Assembly (NCBI GenBank): GCA_035196065.1
Contig: CP136575.1
Coordinates: forward strand, 2,272,769 to 2,336,768
DNA from: Sphingobium sp.
Lineage (GTDB): Bacteria > Pseudomonadota > Alphaproteobacteria > Sphingomonadales > Sphingomonadaceae
Reading direction: 5' to 3'
DNA length: 64,000 nucleotides
The translations under genes were made by a program, and so were the position numbers. Of the stretch, positions 35,252 through 47,174 are shown piece by piece. Each line of letters opens with the position of its first letter. Positions within the stretch are counted from its first letter, which is position 1. The notes below the pieces were generated by a model. The model saw only the letters and a program-made list of their open reading frames with translations, had not been told where the DNA came from and ran no database searches.

Positions 35252-35338
35252 TTTCCAACCATCCTTCAAAACAAGATCGCCGCCCCTGCAAAGGCTGGTG
35301 CCCATCACGTCCACGGCTTGAACCGAAGGGCGAGATAG

Positions 35339-35358
35339 GCTCCAGCCTTCGCTGGAGC
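35339..35358. terminator. hairpin after pntB
   Basis: An 8-bp stem (35339-35346 with 35351-35358, CTTC loop) lies 34 bp after the pntB stop codon. It lacks a T-tract. It may be a terminator or a repeated hairpin of the genome. Confidence 0.45.
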
Positions 35359-35391
35359 GGCGTATTGCTCAATTCAATAGCGTGAAGCTAA

Positions 35392-36813
35392 TCAGTGCTG
35401 CAAGGCCTTCACAATATCGTCGACCATCTTCTTCGCATCGGCCAGCAACATCATCGTCTGGTCCATGTAAAAGACATCATTGTCGACACCGGCATAGCCG
35501 ACGCCGCCCATGCTGCGCTTGATGAAAAAGACAGTCTTGGCCTTGTCCACATCAAAGACCGGCATGCCGTAAATGGGTGAGCTTTTGTCGGTCTTTGCCG
35601 CGGGGTTCACCACATCGTTGGCGCCAATGATGAAGGCGACATCGGTTTGGGCGAATTCGCTGTTAATGTCCTCCAACTCGAACACCTCGTCATAAGGCAC
35701 ATTCGCTTCGGCGAGCAGCACGTTCATATGGCCCGGCATGCGCCCTGCTACGGGATGGATCGCATATTTGACGCTGACGCCCTCTTTCTTGAGGAGATCA
35801 GCCATTTCACGCAGCGCGTGCTGCGCTTGCGCCACTGCCATGCCGTAACCGGGAACGATGATCACGCTTTCGGCCTGTTGCATCATATAGGCGGCATCCT
35901 CTGCGCTGCCGCGCTTCCAAGGGCGCTGCTCTTTGGCTTCGCCGCCGCTGGCCGATGCCTCGGCACCAAAACCGCCAGCGATCACCGAAATGAAGCTGCG
36001 GTTCATCGCCTTGCACATGATGTAGGACAGGATCGCCCCCGATGAGCCCACCAGCGCACCGGTGATGATCATCGCGCTGTTGTGCAGCGTGAAACCCATC
36101 GCCGCCGCTGCCCAACCCGAATAGCTGTTCAGCATCGACACCACGACCGGCATGTCCGCCCCGCCAATCGGGATGATCAGCAGGAAACCGATCAGGAAAG
36201 AGAGGACGACAATCGTCCAGAACACCCATTCGGTGCCGCTAGTCGGCAGTATCGCGAAATAAGCCGTAAGTCCGATGATCGCGAGCAATGTGCCCAGATT
36301 GATCACATGGCGGCCCGGCAGCATGATCGGCGCACCTGACATCTTGCCGGCCAGTTTCAGGAAAGCGATGACCGATCCTGAAAAGGTAATGGCACCAATG
36401 GCAACGCCAAGGCCCATTTCGACACGGCTAACGGTCAAAATCTCGCCGCTTGCGTCAAGGATGCCAAAGGCTTCCGGGTTGAGATAGGCAGCGACGCCCA
36501 CCAGCACGGCGGCAAGGCCAACAAGGCTGTGAAATGCCGCCACAAGCTGCGGCATATCGGTCATCGCGATCTTGCGCGCAATCACCCAGCCAATAGCGCC
36601 GCCCAGGGCAATGGCCGCCAGGATTTCCGGCAGCGCCGCGACTTCATGCGTGACCAAAGTGGTGACGACGGCGATCAGCATCCCCGCCATGCCAAAGCGG
36701 TTGCCCCGCCGCGACGAGGCTGGTGAACTAAGGCCCCGCAGTGCGAGAATGAAGAAGACCCCGGATACGAGGTAGGCAAGCATGGCCCATGCGGGAACGG
36801 CTGCATGTTCCAT
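35392..36813 (-). CDS. pntB: NAD(P) transhydrogenase beta subunit
   Basis: A 473-residue subunit: about nine helices from the N-terminus, then the NADP-binding domain III with GYGMAVAQAQHALREMA near 330, GRMPGHMNVLLAEA near 360 and G-A-N-D-V-V-N-P-A near 405. Forms the proton-translocating transhydrogenase with PntA1/PntA2, producing NADPH at the cost of the proton gradient. ATG is 2 bp after the small membrane ORF. Confidence 0.95.
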   Translation of the reverse strand: MEHAAVPAWAMLAYLVSGVFFILALRGLSSPASSRRGNRFGMAGMLIAVVTTLVTHEVAALPEILAAIALGGAIGWVIARKIAMTDMPQLVAAFHSLVGLAAVLVGVAAYLNPEAFGILDASGEILTVSRVEMGLGVAIGAITFSGSVIAFLKLAGKMSGAPIMLPGRHVINLGTLLAIIGLTAYFAILPTSGTEWVFWTIVVLSFLIGFLLIIPIGGADMPVVVSMLNSYSGWAAAAMGFTLHNSAMIITGALVGSSGAILSYIMCKAMNRSFISVIAGGFGAEASASGGEAKEQRPWKRGSAEDAAYMMQQAESVIIVPGYGMAVAQAQHALREMADLLKKEGVSVKYAIHPVAGRMPGHMNVLLAEANVPYDEVFELEDINSEFAQTDVAFIIGANDVVNPAAKTDKSSPIYGMPVFDVDKAKTVFFIKRSMGGVGYAGVDNDVFYMDQTMMLLADAKKMVDDIVKALQH

Positions 36814-36815
36814 GA

Positions 36816-36962
36816 TCAGTTCGCTCCCTGTTGTGCTTCATCGCGCGCATTATCCCGCAGCGCGATATCTTTTCCGAACGTGTAGCCCATCACTACAATG
36901 ACGACCAACGCTACCCACCAACGCTTCTGCGAAAGCAACGTCTTGAACTGATCAAGCGTCAT
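36816..36962 (-). CDS. small single-pass membrane protein between pntA2 and pntB
   Basis: A 48-residue ORF read between pntAB and pntB. It has one membrane helix (WWVALVVIVVMGYTF, about residues 15-29), a short basic N-terminal segment (KTLLSQKR) and an acidic C-terminus. It starts 3 bp after pntA2 ends and stops 2 bp before pntB. No family is recognised. The spacing on both sides, without gaps, supports a real gene. Confidence 0.6.
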   Translation of the reverse strand: MTLDQFKTLLSQKRWWVALVVIVVMGYTFGKDIALRDNARDEAQQGAN

Positions 36963-36965
36963 GGG

Positions 36966-37247
36966 TCACTTGTCCTTTTTCTTGTACATGGCGAGCATCC
37001 GTTCCGTGACGGCAAAACCGCCGAAGATATTGACGCTGGCGAGAACCACCGCAATCAGTCCGAGCCACTTCGCACCCGGCGCGCCACTCGCCGCCGCCGC
37101 AATCAGCGCGCCGACGATGATCACTGATGAAATCGCATTGGTCACCGCCATCAGCGGCGTATGCAGCGCCGGCGTGACCGACCAGACAACATAATAGCCG
37201 ACAAAGCAGGCCAGCACGAAGATCGATAGGATTGAGATGAAGTCCAT
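36966..37247 (-). CDS. pntAB: NAD(P) transhydrogenase alpha subunit 2 (membrane part)
   Basis: A 93-residue membrane subunit of three helices (MDFISILSIFVLACFVGYYVVW…TPALHTPLMAVTNAISSVI…WLGLIAVVLASVNIFGGFAVTERML). The TPLM-x-x-x-N-A-I-S-S segment is the family signature. It completes the domain II proton channel with PntB in the split form. Confidence 0.93.
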   Translation of the reverse strand: MDFISILSIFVLACFVGYYVVWSVTPALHTPLMAVTNAISSVIIVGALIAAAASGAPGAKWLGLIAVVLASVNIFGGFAVTERMLAMYKKKDK

Positions 37248-38042
37248 TCACATATTCCAATCTTTTGGCAGTGCACTGGGCGATGCGCCGTTGAACATGC
37301 CGTTGCTGCTCCCCAGAAACAGCATCGCGGGGTCGATCGCCAGATCGATCACCGCCTCTTTGCCGACCACGCTTTGCATCGTGACCGACATGTTAGCGAA
37401 CGACAGTTTTGCACCATCGCGCTGCGACTCGGCATAGAGCAATTCGCCTATGTGATTGCCTTCACCCTTCTTCAGCCGCACTTCGACGCCGAACTTTTCG
37501 GGTTTGCGGCTTCCGACCAGTGCAAAGGTCACGCGATAGAGCTTCGGGACGGCTCCGGCGGGCGCGATTGCATAGGTGATTGGGCGCGCCATTTTCGTCG
37601 CCGAGCTCAGATTGCCCGACGGCGTCAACGCGCTGCCATATTTGTCGAACACGGTGAAGGCCGCTTCGAACTGCCCGTCATGATCGGCATCGATGAAGCA
37701 AGGCCTCTTGTCGAGCGCAGGGATGAAAAGCGATTTCGCGGCATTTTTGCCGGACAGATCCTTGGCGGTGCAATAGGCCGTTTGGCCATCGGCCTGATAC
37801 ACTTTGAAAAGCAATGTCCCGGCAGTGACTTGCTTGCCGGGTGCCCATTCGGCGTCGCCGGCGATCTGCACCACGCGCGCGGGCACGAGCTGCATTTCGA
37901 GGAATGGCTTGCCGAACGGCACTGTGCGTGTTTCCGCTGTCGCCGTCGATTCCAGTGTCCACACCGACGTCAGAGGTTCGGCTGCGACCGGCACGGTTGC
38001 AAAGGCAGCTGCAACGGCAGCAATCGATGCCAGCGCTTTCAA
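37248..38042 (-). CDS. hypothetical exported protein inside the pnt operon
   Basis: A 264-residue protein with a signal peptide (ALASIAAVAAAFATVPVAAEP, residues 3-23). The mature part alternates strands and contains one CTAKDLSG and one PCFIDADHDGQF segment, the latter like a calcium-binding DxDxDG loop. It begins 4 bp inside pntA1 and ends directly adjacent to the pntA2 start, so it sits in the operon without gap. It has no obvious link to transhydrogenation; function not recognised. Confidence 0.7.
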   Translation of the reverse strand: MKALASIAAVAAAFATVPVAAEPLTSVWTLESTATAETRTVPFGKPFLEMQLVPARVVQIAGDAEWAPGKQVTAGTLLFKVYQADGQTAYCTAKDLSGKNAAKSLFIPALDKRPCFIDADHDGQFEAAFTVFDKYGSALTPSGNLSSATKMARPITYAIAPAGAVPKLYRVTFALVGSRKPEKFGVEVRLKKGEGNHIGELLYAESQRDGAKLSFANMSVTMQSVVGKEAVIDLAIDPAMLFLGSSNGMFNGASPSALPKDWNM

Positions 38043-39163
38043 CCCAGCAGCCTCTCGTTGACCACCTTGCCATCACGGGTCAGCCGGATCGCATCGCCAA
38101 TCTCCTCATCAAGGACCGGCTTGCCGGCCTCCTTGTCCCAAAAGGCAGAGAGGAAGTTGAACAGGTTGCGCGAAAATAATGCCGAGGCATCGGCAGGCAA
38201 ATGCGCGGGTGTGTTTGTGTAGCCGATGATCTTGACGCCATGTTTGATCACGACCTCATCCGGCTTTGATCCTTCGACATTGCCGCCCTGCGCGACCGCC
38301 AGATCGAAAATCACGCTGCCGGGTTTCATACTGGCAATCTGTGCATCGTTGATCAGGCGCGGCGCTGCACGCCCCGGGATCAGCGCGGTGGTGATCACAA
38401 TATCCTGCTTGGCAATGTGCGCCGATACCAATTCGGCCTGCGCCTTCTGATATTCGGGTGACATTTCGGTAGCATAGCCGCCTGCGCCCTCACCCTCGAT
38501 ACCCGCCACACTTTCGACGAAAATCGGTTTCGCGCCAAGGCTTTCAATTTGTTCTTTGGTTGCAGAGCGAACATCGGTTGCCGACACAACGGCACCCAGA
38601 CGGCGCGCGGTTGCAATGGCCTGAAGCCCGGCGACGCCAACGCCCATGATGAAGGCCTTGGCCGCGGTAATCGTGCCTGCGGCAGTCATCATCATCGGAA
38701 AGGCGCGGCCAAAGGCACCTGCGCTATCGATCACCGCTTTGTAACCGGCAAGATTTGATTGCGAGGACAATATGTCCATTGATTGCGCGCGAGTGATACG
38801 CGGCATGAATTCCATCGCCAGCGCTTCAAATCCTGCGGCGGCATAAGCATCCACCCGGGCGCGCTGTCCAAATGGATCAAGCCCAGCGACCACCCATGCG
38901 CCCTTGGCAGCGCCTTTCAGCGATGCAGGTTCCGGCCCTTGCACGCCAAGGACGATGTCGGCGCCCGCAACCGTCGCGGACAACGGCCCTACAGTCGCGC
39001 CCATCGCTGCATATTCGGTATCGGACACAGAAGCTGAAACACCAGCCCCCGCCTCTATCGAAACGCTGGCACCGAGCCCGATGAATTTCTTCACTGTCTC
39101 CGGCGAAGCCGCCACCCGGGTTTCGCCGGCGGCGGTTTCCTTCAATACAGCGATTTTCACCAC
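38039..39163 (-). CDS. pntAA: NAD(P) transhydrogenase alpha subunit 1 (NAD-binding part)
   Basis: A 374-residue protein of the alanine dehydrogenase/PntA type: V-L-K-E-T-A-A-G-E-T-R-V-A near the start, GVGVAGLQAIATARRLGAVVSATDVR near 170-195, and VKIIGYTNTPAHLPADAS near 312. It binds NAD(H) for hydride transfer to PntB. The start codon is GTG. Follows the COX IV-like small gene by 1 bp. Confidence 0.94.
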   Translation of the reverse strand: MVKIAVLKETAAGETRVAASPETVKKFIGLGASVSIEAGAGVSASVSDTEYAAMGATVGPLSATVAGADIVLGVQGPEPASLKGAAKGAWVVAGLDPFGQRARVDAYAAAGFEALAMEFMPRITRAQSMDILSSQSNLAGYKAVIDSAGAFGRAFPMMMTAAGTITAAKAFIMGVGVAGLQAIATARRLGAVVSATDVRSATKEQIESLGAKPIFVESVAGIEGEGAGGYATEMSPEYQKAQAELVSAHIAKQDIVITTALIPGRAAPRLINDAQIASMKPGSVIFDLAVAQGGNVEGSKPDEVVIKHGVKIIGYTNTPAHLPADASALFSRNLFNFLSAFWDKEAGKPVLDEEIGDAIRLTRDGKVVNERLLG

Positions 39164-39164
39164 G

Positions 39165-39299
39165 TCAGGCGATGATCAAGATGACAAGAAGGGCAACCGC
39201 TGCGGAAATGATCGTGCCCCATTTGAACAGCGAAAGGAAACCGGTGTAGGTTTCGTTTGCCGAGCGCATGTCCTGATTACCAGCCAATTTGTCCTCCAT
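39165..39299 (-). CDS. aa3-type cytochrome oxidase subunit IV-like small membrane protein
   Basis: A 44-residue single-pass protein (first residues MEDKLAGNQDMRSANE, then YTGFLSLFKWGT and an IISAAVALLVILIIA helix). This arrangement, acidic N-terminus then YxGFL-x-L-x-K-W-x-x-x helix, is that of the bacterial aa3 oxidase subunit IV family. It lies immediately upstream of pntAA, not near any aa3 genes, which in alphaproteobacteria is a recurrent pairing. GGAG-like sequence precedes ATG weakly. Confidence 0.65.
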   Translation of the reverse strand: MEDKLAGNQDMRSANETYTGFLSLFKWGTIISAAVALLVILIIA

Positions 39300-39455
39300 G
39301 ATGTTTTCGGGCGATTGCCCCTATGGAGACAGGCCATAACGACAAGCGCGGCAACGCTCAAGCGCAACGGTGTGAGAAAATATCTCCAATGCTTAATCGC
39401 CTCTTTACCCATTGTTGTTACCGCAACGCTTCACCAGTGCGCACATGGAAGCGGA

Positions 39456-40877
39456 ATGCCGGAACGAGACACACGATTGCTGATGCTTGTCGATGATGAG
39501 CCTGCCCAGTGCAGGCTTGTGTCGGCGATCGCCGGCCGTGCAGGCTGGCGCACCATTTTCGCCCGCGATGCCGAAACCGCCATTGCGATGCTCGGCACGC
39601 AGGAAGGGATGATGCTTGACGCAATCATCCTCGATCAATGGGTTCCCGGATCCGACGCGGCATCACTGATTGCCGAGTTGAAAGCCCGCCGCCCTGCCCT
39701 TCCCGTCCTGCTTTTGACTGCGATTGGATCGACCGACAGCGCGATTGAAGCGATGCGCGCGGGCGCGGCAGATTATATCATCAAGCCTGTGGCTGCCGAA
39801 CGACTGATCGCAGCGCTCAGCCTTGCCGCCGAACATGCGAAAGATTTTGGCGAGCTTCAGCCGCTCACCGAAAAGATCACTCACCCGTTGGGTTTTGAGG
39901 AAATCATCGGTTCCGCGCCCGCATTCCGCACCGCCTTAGCGATTGCCGCAAAGGCTGCGCGCAGCAAGGTTCCGATCTTCATCGAAGGTGAAGGCGGCGT
40001 CGGCAAAGAGGTGGTGGCAGACGCGATCCACGCCGCAAGTCCGCGCGCGCGCATGCCGCTGTTGAAGATCAACTGCGGCGCAATCGCGCCAAATCTTCTC
40101 GATTCGGTGCTTTTCGGGCATGAAAAAAACGCCTTCACCGGCGCATTTGACCGGCGCGTGGGCATGGTCCAGCAGGCCGATGGCGGCACGATCTTCCTTG
40201 ATGAAATCGATCATCTGACGACCGAAACACAGGTGCGCCTCGTTCGCCTTTTGACCGAGAATGAAATTCAGCCTCTGGGCTCTCCGCATAGCTACCGGAT
40301 CGACGTTCGCGTGATTACCGCCTGCGACAATGATCTTTCGCAAAAATTGCGCGATGGTGATTTCCGCGAAGACCTGTTCTATCGGATCAACGTCGTGCAA
40401 CTGCATATCCCGCCCTTGCGCGAACGCACTGCAGACATTCCCGCTTTGGCCCGCCATTTCCTCGGACGCATGGCGAGCCAACCGGGCTTGCGCAGCTTGG
40501 GCATCACCGATGAGGCATTATCGCTTTTGAAAGCCTATGATTGGCCGGGCAATGTCCGCCAGTTGCAAAGCGCCTTGTTCCGCGCCGCCGTATTGTGCGA
40601 CCGGGACGCGCTGACGCCGGAAGAGTTTCCGCAGATCGCCGCCATGGTCGGAAAAAATGGCGCCAACCTGTCGCAGATGAGCGAAGGCATTGGCGTTTCA
40701 CTTTACGAACAGGATGGCAATTTACGACCGCTTGAGGAAATCGAGGCTGATGTCATCCGCCTTGCCATCGGCCATTATCGTGGCCGCATGACAGAAGTTG
40801 CCCGCCGTCTGGGTATCGGTCGCTCGACGCTTTACCGCAAACTCGCCGATCTGGGTATCGATAGCAACGCCGCCTAG
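39456..40877 (+). CDS. sigma-54-dependent response regulator with NAFTGA variant
   Basis: A 473-residue NtrC-family regulator. Receiver domain about 5-120 with acidic pocket and phospho-Asp in DAIILDQWVPG; AAA+ domain with Walker A GEGGVGKE near 180, the loop NAFTGA (first Gly of GAFTGA replaced by Asn) near 220, Walker B IFLDEID near 245, and a Fis-type C-terminal helix-turn-helix (MTEVARRLGIGRSTLYRKL). The chosen ATG is 39456. No partner histidine kinase is adjacent. GAFTGA touches sigma-54; the variant may change promoter preference. Confidence 0.85.
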   Translation: MPERDTRLLMLVDDEPAQCRLVSAIAGRAGWRTIFARDAETAIAMLGTQEGMMLDAIILDQWVPGSDAASLIAELKARRPALPVLLLTAIGSTDSAIEAMRAGAADYIIKPVAAERLIAALSLAAEHAKDFGELQPLTEKITHPLGFEEIIGSAPAFRTALAIAAKAARSKVPIFIEGEGGVGKEVVADAIHAASPRARMPLLKINCGAIAPNLLDSVLFGHEKNAFTGAFDRRVGMVQQADGGTIFLDEIDHLTTETQVRLVRLLTENEIQPLGSPHSYRIDVRVITACDNDLSQKLRDGDFREDLFYRINVVQLHIPPLRERTADIPALARHFLGRMASQPGLRSLGITDEALSLLKAYDWPGNVRQLQSALFRAAVLCDRDALTPEEFPQIAAMVGKNGANLSQMSEGIGVSLYEQDGNLRPLEEIEADVIRLAIGHYRGRMTEVARRLGIGRSTLYRKLADLGIDSNAA

Positions 40878-41290
40878 CCGCGACCGGCTATCTGGGTCGT
40901 CAGCCACCAACCAGCAAGCGAAGCTGATCCGGTCAGGAATGTGCCCCAGATGATATCGAGGATCGTGACCTTAAGGCTCCATGTCTTGAGCACGGCGTAG
41001 CTCGTCAGATCATAGGTCATATAGCAGAAGAAACCGAGCAGCGCGCCCCACACCAAGGCGGTCTGCCATTTGCCGCTGTGCAGTGCGGGCCCAACGGCAA
41101 AGATCATCATGCCCAATATATAGAGCAGGTAAAAGGCGATGGCGGGCCCCATACGGAAGCCACCCTTATATAGAATATCGCCAATTTCGGGCTGGTAGAG
41201 CCGGCCATACATGGTGCGCAACCAGACGCTGTCGATCAGCGCAAAAGATATTCCGGTTGCGATATAGCCGATAAGATATTTGGCGATCAT
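40874..41290 (-). CDS. DUF2177 family membrane protein
   Basis: A 138-residue protein of four helices: IGYIATGISFALIDSVWLRTMYGRLYQPEIGDIL is the DUF2177 signature, then further helices with YDLTSYAVLK near 100. Start ATG at 41290 after GGGAGAG. It overlaps the stop of the sigma-54 regulator by 4 bp on the opposite strand. Function unknown in the family. Confidence 0.8.
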   Translation of the reverse strand: MIAKYLIGYIATGISFALIDSVWLRTMYGRLYQPEIGDILYKGGFRMGPAIAFYLLYILGMMIFAVGPALHSGKWQTALVWGALLGFFCYMTYDLTSYAVLKTWSLKVTILDIIWGTFLTGSASLAGWWLTTQIAGRG

Positions 41291-41372
41291 GCTGCTCTCC
41301 CTCACCCAATGCGCAAATATTGCTCTTGCGGGGGCAGACCTGCAATGCGGCGTTTACACTGTGCTGTGCTAT

Positions 41373-43809
<2,437 letters not shown>

Positions 43810-43831
43810 ACAGGTCAAATTTTACATTCTG

Positions 43832-44386
43832 TTACAGAAGAATGAGCTGGGCGACCGGCGAAAAACTCGTCCGGTGCAGCGGCGTAGGGCCAAGTCGGCG
43901 TAATGCCTCCAGATGCACAGCCGAACCATAGCCCTTGTTGGTGGCCCAGCCATAGCCCGGATGGACCGCGTCATAACTGCGCATCAACCGGTCGCGATGT
44001 TCTTTGGCGATGATACTTGCCGCTGAAATGCAGGGATGCAGCGCATCCCCGCCGACAACCGCCTCTGCAGGGTAGCGCCATTTCGGCAGGCGGTTGCCAT
44101 CCACCAAAACCTGCATCGGTTCGCATTGCAGAGCGTCCACTGCCCGCGTCATTGCAAGCATCGTCGCCTGCAAAATGTTGATCCGGTCGATCTCCTCAAC
44201 CTCGGCGATGCCGATCGCCCAGCGGCAGTGTTTCTTGATCAATGCCTCAAGCTCAGCCCGGCGTTTGGCGCTCAGTTTCTTACTGTCGTCAAGGCCGTCT
44301 ATGCCTTGATCGCACAGGATCACTGCCGCAGCGACAACAGGCCCGGCAAGCGGGCCCCTGCCTGCTTCGTCAACGCCAACGATCAT
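43832..44386 (-). CDS. rnhB: ribonuclease HII
   Basis: A 184-residue protein. Catalytic acidic residues are in [15 protein letters not shown] near residue 5-18 and VDGN near 101, with D-D-S-K-K-L-S and A-A-S-I-I-A-K as family signatures. Removes RNA from RNA-DNA hybrids. ATG at 44386 begins MIVGVDEAG and overlaps the thiD stop by ATGA; longer upstream starts are not needed. Confidence 0.94.
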   Translation of the reverse strand: MIVGVDEAGRGPLAGPVVAAAVILCDQGIDGLDDSKKLSAKRRAELEALIKKHCRWAIGIAEVEEIDRINILQATMLAMTRAVDALQCEPMQVLVDGNRLPKWRYPAEAVVGGDALHPCISAASIIAKEHRDRLMRSYDAVHPGYGWATNKGYGSAVHLEALRRLGPTPLHRTSFSPVAQLILL

Positions 44387-45516
44387 ATGCGCCACGGCGG
44401 ATAGCGCCGATTTTCTCCGGCGCTGTAGAGGCAGATCATATTTCCCGCAGGATCGAGCAGTCGCGCCTCGCGCCAGCCCCATTCCTCATCACGCGGCAAT
44501 TGTTCAAAGGCAAAGCCCTCGCTTGCCAGTTCACTAACCCATGCGTCCAAGCGCTTGCTTTCGAAATACACCGTCGCCGATGGGGCAATTTCGTCACCGG
44601 CGTGGATCGACAGGGTCACGCCATTGGGGGCCTCGAACCGGGCATAGCCGTTGGCCGGGCTTGCGACGATCTGTTGCAGGCCCAATGCCCGGTAAAAGTC
44701 GACCGAACTTGCATAATCGCGGCAACCCAGCGTCACCTGATTGAGCGACGGACCTGCAACCATTGCATCCTCGCGGACCGATCCGTGCCCCATCGGGCCA
44801 TGGCCCTGACCCAGTCCGGGCGCATCATGCAAAGCAAGGCGGACAAAGAGGCGCGCGCGCTCCACCGATTGCTGCAACGATAACCCCTGCCCCAAGCCGG
44901 TCGCAATCGCACTGGCCAGCGTGCAACCGGTGCCATGGGTGTTGCGGGTTTCGATCCGCGCATCGGTCCATTCCACGCTCTGGTCGGGCGCGAGATCGAG
45001 CCGATCAACAATATGGTCGCCCTCGGCATGGCCACCCTTGATCAGCAAGGGATAGCGTTTTTCGAGCAAGGCATCGCGCCCGCCCAAAGCCTCTAGCTCC
45101 GGAAGATTGGGTGTGGTCAGCGCGGCAATGCGCATCAGCCGTTCAAAAGCTGCAATCGTCGCATCATCGGCAAGCATCGCCCCGCTGGTCGCCACCATCA
45201 CCGGGTCGAACACAATCGGGCAATTGAGTTCGGAAAGACTGTCTGCAACGGCGTGGGCAGTTTCGGCACTGCCGATCATGCCGATCTTGACGGCATCGAC
45301 GCCAAGGTCACTGACAACGGCTGCAATCTGATCGATCACCATCTGCGTCGGCACCATATGCACTGCATCGACGCCGAGGGTATTCTGTGCCGTGATCGCC
45401 GTAACGGCCGTCATGGCATGGCCGCCAAGCATGGTGACCGTCTTGATATCAGCCTGTATCCCCGCACCTCCCCCGCTGTCCGAGCCAGCAATGATCAGGA
45501 TGCGTGCGATGCTCAT
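44383..45516 (-). CDS. thiD: HMP kinase/HMP-phosphate kinase fused to a VOC domain
   Basis: A 377-residue fusion. Residues 1-258 are Thi[34 protein letters not shown] near 98, KGGHAEGD near 160 and [14 protein letters not shown] near 193. Residues ~262-377 form a VOC/glyoxalase-like domain ([19 protein letters not shown] … [15 protein letters not shown]). ThiD makes HMP pyrophosphate for thiamine; the VOC domain's role is not known. No frameshift separates the two halves. Confidence 0.9.
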   Translation of the reverse strand: MSIARILIIAGSDSGGGAGIQADIKTVTMLGGHAMTAVTAITAQNTLGVDAVHMVPTQMVIDQIAAVVSDLGVDAVKIGMIGSAETAHAVADSLSELNCPIVFDPVMVATSGAMLADDATIAAFERLMRIAALTTPNLPELEALGGRDALLEKRYPLLIKGGHAEGDHIVDRLDLAPDQSVEWTDARIETRNTHGTGCTLASAIATGLGQGLSLQQSVERARLFVRLALHDAPGLGQGHGPMGHGSVREDAMVAGPSLNQVTLGCRDYASSVDFYRALGLQQIVASPANGYARFEAPNGVTLSIHAGDEIAPSATVYFESKRLDAWVSELASEGFAFEQLPRDEEWGWREARLLDPAGNMICLYSAGENRRYPPWRI

Positions 45517-45737
45517 GGCTTATGCTTCCGTTCGGTTGAGGCAGGATATTTTTTCAGTAATTTGGCGCTGCGCGTTGGTCGGTCGAGCAATTCACCACCG
45601 CAATTGGGGCAACGTTCGTCCAGCGCATCGGCGCAGTCGGCGCAAAAGGTGCATTCGAACGAGCAGATGAACGCCCCGCCATGCTGCGCCGGCAGATCGG
45701 TGCCACAGCGTTCGCAATCGGGGCGCATCGCCAGCAT
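45513..45737 (-). CDS. DUF1272 zinc-ribbon-like protein
   Basis: A 74-residue protein with five to six Cys: C-E-R-C, C-S-F-E-C-T-F-C-x-x-C and C-P-N-C-G, the DUF1272 pattern. Basic C-terminus. The start ATG overlaps the glmM stop (TGATG) and the end overlaps thiD, so it belongs to the glmM-thiD-rnhB operon. Function unknown. Confidence 0.85.
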   Translation of the reverse strand: MLAMRPDCERCGTDLPAQHGGAFICSFECTFCADCADALDERCPNCGGELLDRPTRSAKLLKKYPASTERKHKP

Positions 45738-47077
45738 CAGGCCGCTGCCTCCTCAACCGCGGTACAGATACGCTCGACAATGGCGCGCACCTGCTTGGCA
45801 TCATCGCCTTCTGCCATCACGCGGATGACAGGCTCGGTTCCTGAAGGCCGGATCACCAGTCGGCCATTGCCTTCTAATTCGCGTTCGGCATCGGCAATCA
45901 CCGCCTGAACACTTGCCTTTTCCAGCGGCTTTCCGCCTGCGAAACGGACATTCTTCAGCAGTTGCGGCACAGGATCGAAATAATGCAGCATCTCGCTTGC
46001 CGGATTGCCGGTTTCGACAAGGCAGGCGAGCACCTGAAGCGCCGCGATCGTGCCGTCACCCGTGGTCGCATGGTCGAGCAGGATCATGTGTCCCGATTGC
46101 TCGCCGCCGACATTCATGCCCCGTGCGCGCATCTCTTCCAGCACATATCGGTCGCCCACCTTGGCGCGGACCAGTTGCAGATGTTGGCTTGCCAGATAGC
46201 GTTCAAGGCCGAGGTTCGACATCACCGTCGCGACAATGCCATCACCGCGCAACAGGCCGTTGCGGCTCATCGATGTCGCCAGCAATGCCATAATCTGGTC
46301 GCCGTCGACCACCCTACCCTTTTCGTCGACCACGATCAGCCGGTCGGCATCGCCATCCAGCGCAATGCCAATATCGGCACCTGCCGCGACCACGGTTTCC
46401 TGCAACGTCGCCGGATGGGTCGATCCGATCCGGTCATTGATATTCTTGCCATTGGGGTTGACGCCAATCGCCGTCACCTTCGCGCCCAATTCCCAGATTG
46501 CGGCAGGCGCGACCTGATAGGCAGCGCCATTGGCGCAATCGAGCACCACATGCAGTCCGTCAAAACGGACATGTTCGGGAACGGTCGTCTTGACCGCATG
46601 AATATAGCGCCCACGCGCATCCTCAACCCGGCGGGCGCGGCCAATGTCCATCGATTTGGCGAGCAGTGGCGGCTGATCCAGCAGAGCCTCAATCGCCAGT
46701 TCATCCTCGTCGGACAATTTGAAACCATCAGGACCGAACAGCTTGATTCCATTATCTTCATAAGGATTGTGGCTGGCCGAAATCATCACGCCCAGATCGG
46801 CCCGCATGGATCGGGTCAGCATGGCAACTGCCGGCGTCGGGATCGGACCGAATTGCACCACATCCATGCCGACGCTGGTGAAGCCCGCAACAAGGGCATT
46901 TTCAACCATATAGCCAGAAAGACGGGTATCCTTGCCAATCACGACGCGGTGCTTGTGATCGCCGCGCAGAAAGTGCGCGCCCGCCGCCTGGCCAACCTTC
47001 ATCGCCATTTCCGCAGTCATTGCGCCGGCGTTGGTCCGTCCCCTGATCCCGTCGGTTCCAAAATATTTGCGCGCCAT
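45737..47077 (-). CDS. glmM: phosphoglucosamine mutase
   Basis: A 446-residue enzyme converting glucosamine-6-P to glucosamine-1-P for peptidoglycan. [11 protein letters not shown] at the start, active-site Ser in [12 protein letters not shown] near 98, metal site DGDADR near 240 and sugar-binding GEQSGHMI near 324, [12 protein letters not shown] near 410. ATG at 47077 follows AAGGA at good spacing. Confidence 0.94.
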   Translation of the reverse strand: MARKYFGTDGIRGRTNAGAMTAEMAMKVGQAAGAHFLRGDHKHRVVIGKDTRLSGYMVENALVAGFTSVGMDVVQFGPIPTPAVAMLTRSMRADLGVMISASHNPYEDNGIKLFGPDGFKLSDEDELAIEALLDQPPLLAKSMDIGRARRVEDARGRYIHAVKTTVPEHVRFDGLHVVLDCANGAAYQVAPAAIWELGAKVTAIGVNPNGKNINDRIGSTHPATLQETVVAAGADIGIALDGDADRLIVVDEKGRVVDGDQIMALLATSMSRNGLLRGDGIVATVMSNLGLERYLASQHLQLVRAKVGDRYVLEEMRARGMNVGGEQSGHMILLDHATTGDGTIAALQVLACLVETGNPASEMLHYFDPVPQLLKNVRFAGGKPLEKASVQAVIADAERELEGNGRLVIRPSGTEPVIRVMAEGDDAKQVRAIVERICTAVEEAAA

Positions 47078-47174
47078 ATTGATCCTTGATGCAGTGCGGC
47101 CAGCCCAGTTTACGGCAACACTTGTTGCGTCACTCCCTTGCATAGGGTGCGACACGCTGGCAAGACCCCAGCGC

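Noticed and set aside
38904-39455. Reading frame extension upstream of the sigma-54 activator
   Set aside because: The frame runs antisense through pntAA and the small oxidase-like gene; the receiver domain begins after 39456.
45517-45740. TPP riboswitch before thiD
   Set aside because: No room: the preceding gene overlaps thiD, and no riboswitch core elements are visible.
45962-47089. Long open frame opposite glmM
   Set aside because: No recognisable domain, antisense to a well-defined enzyme.
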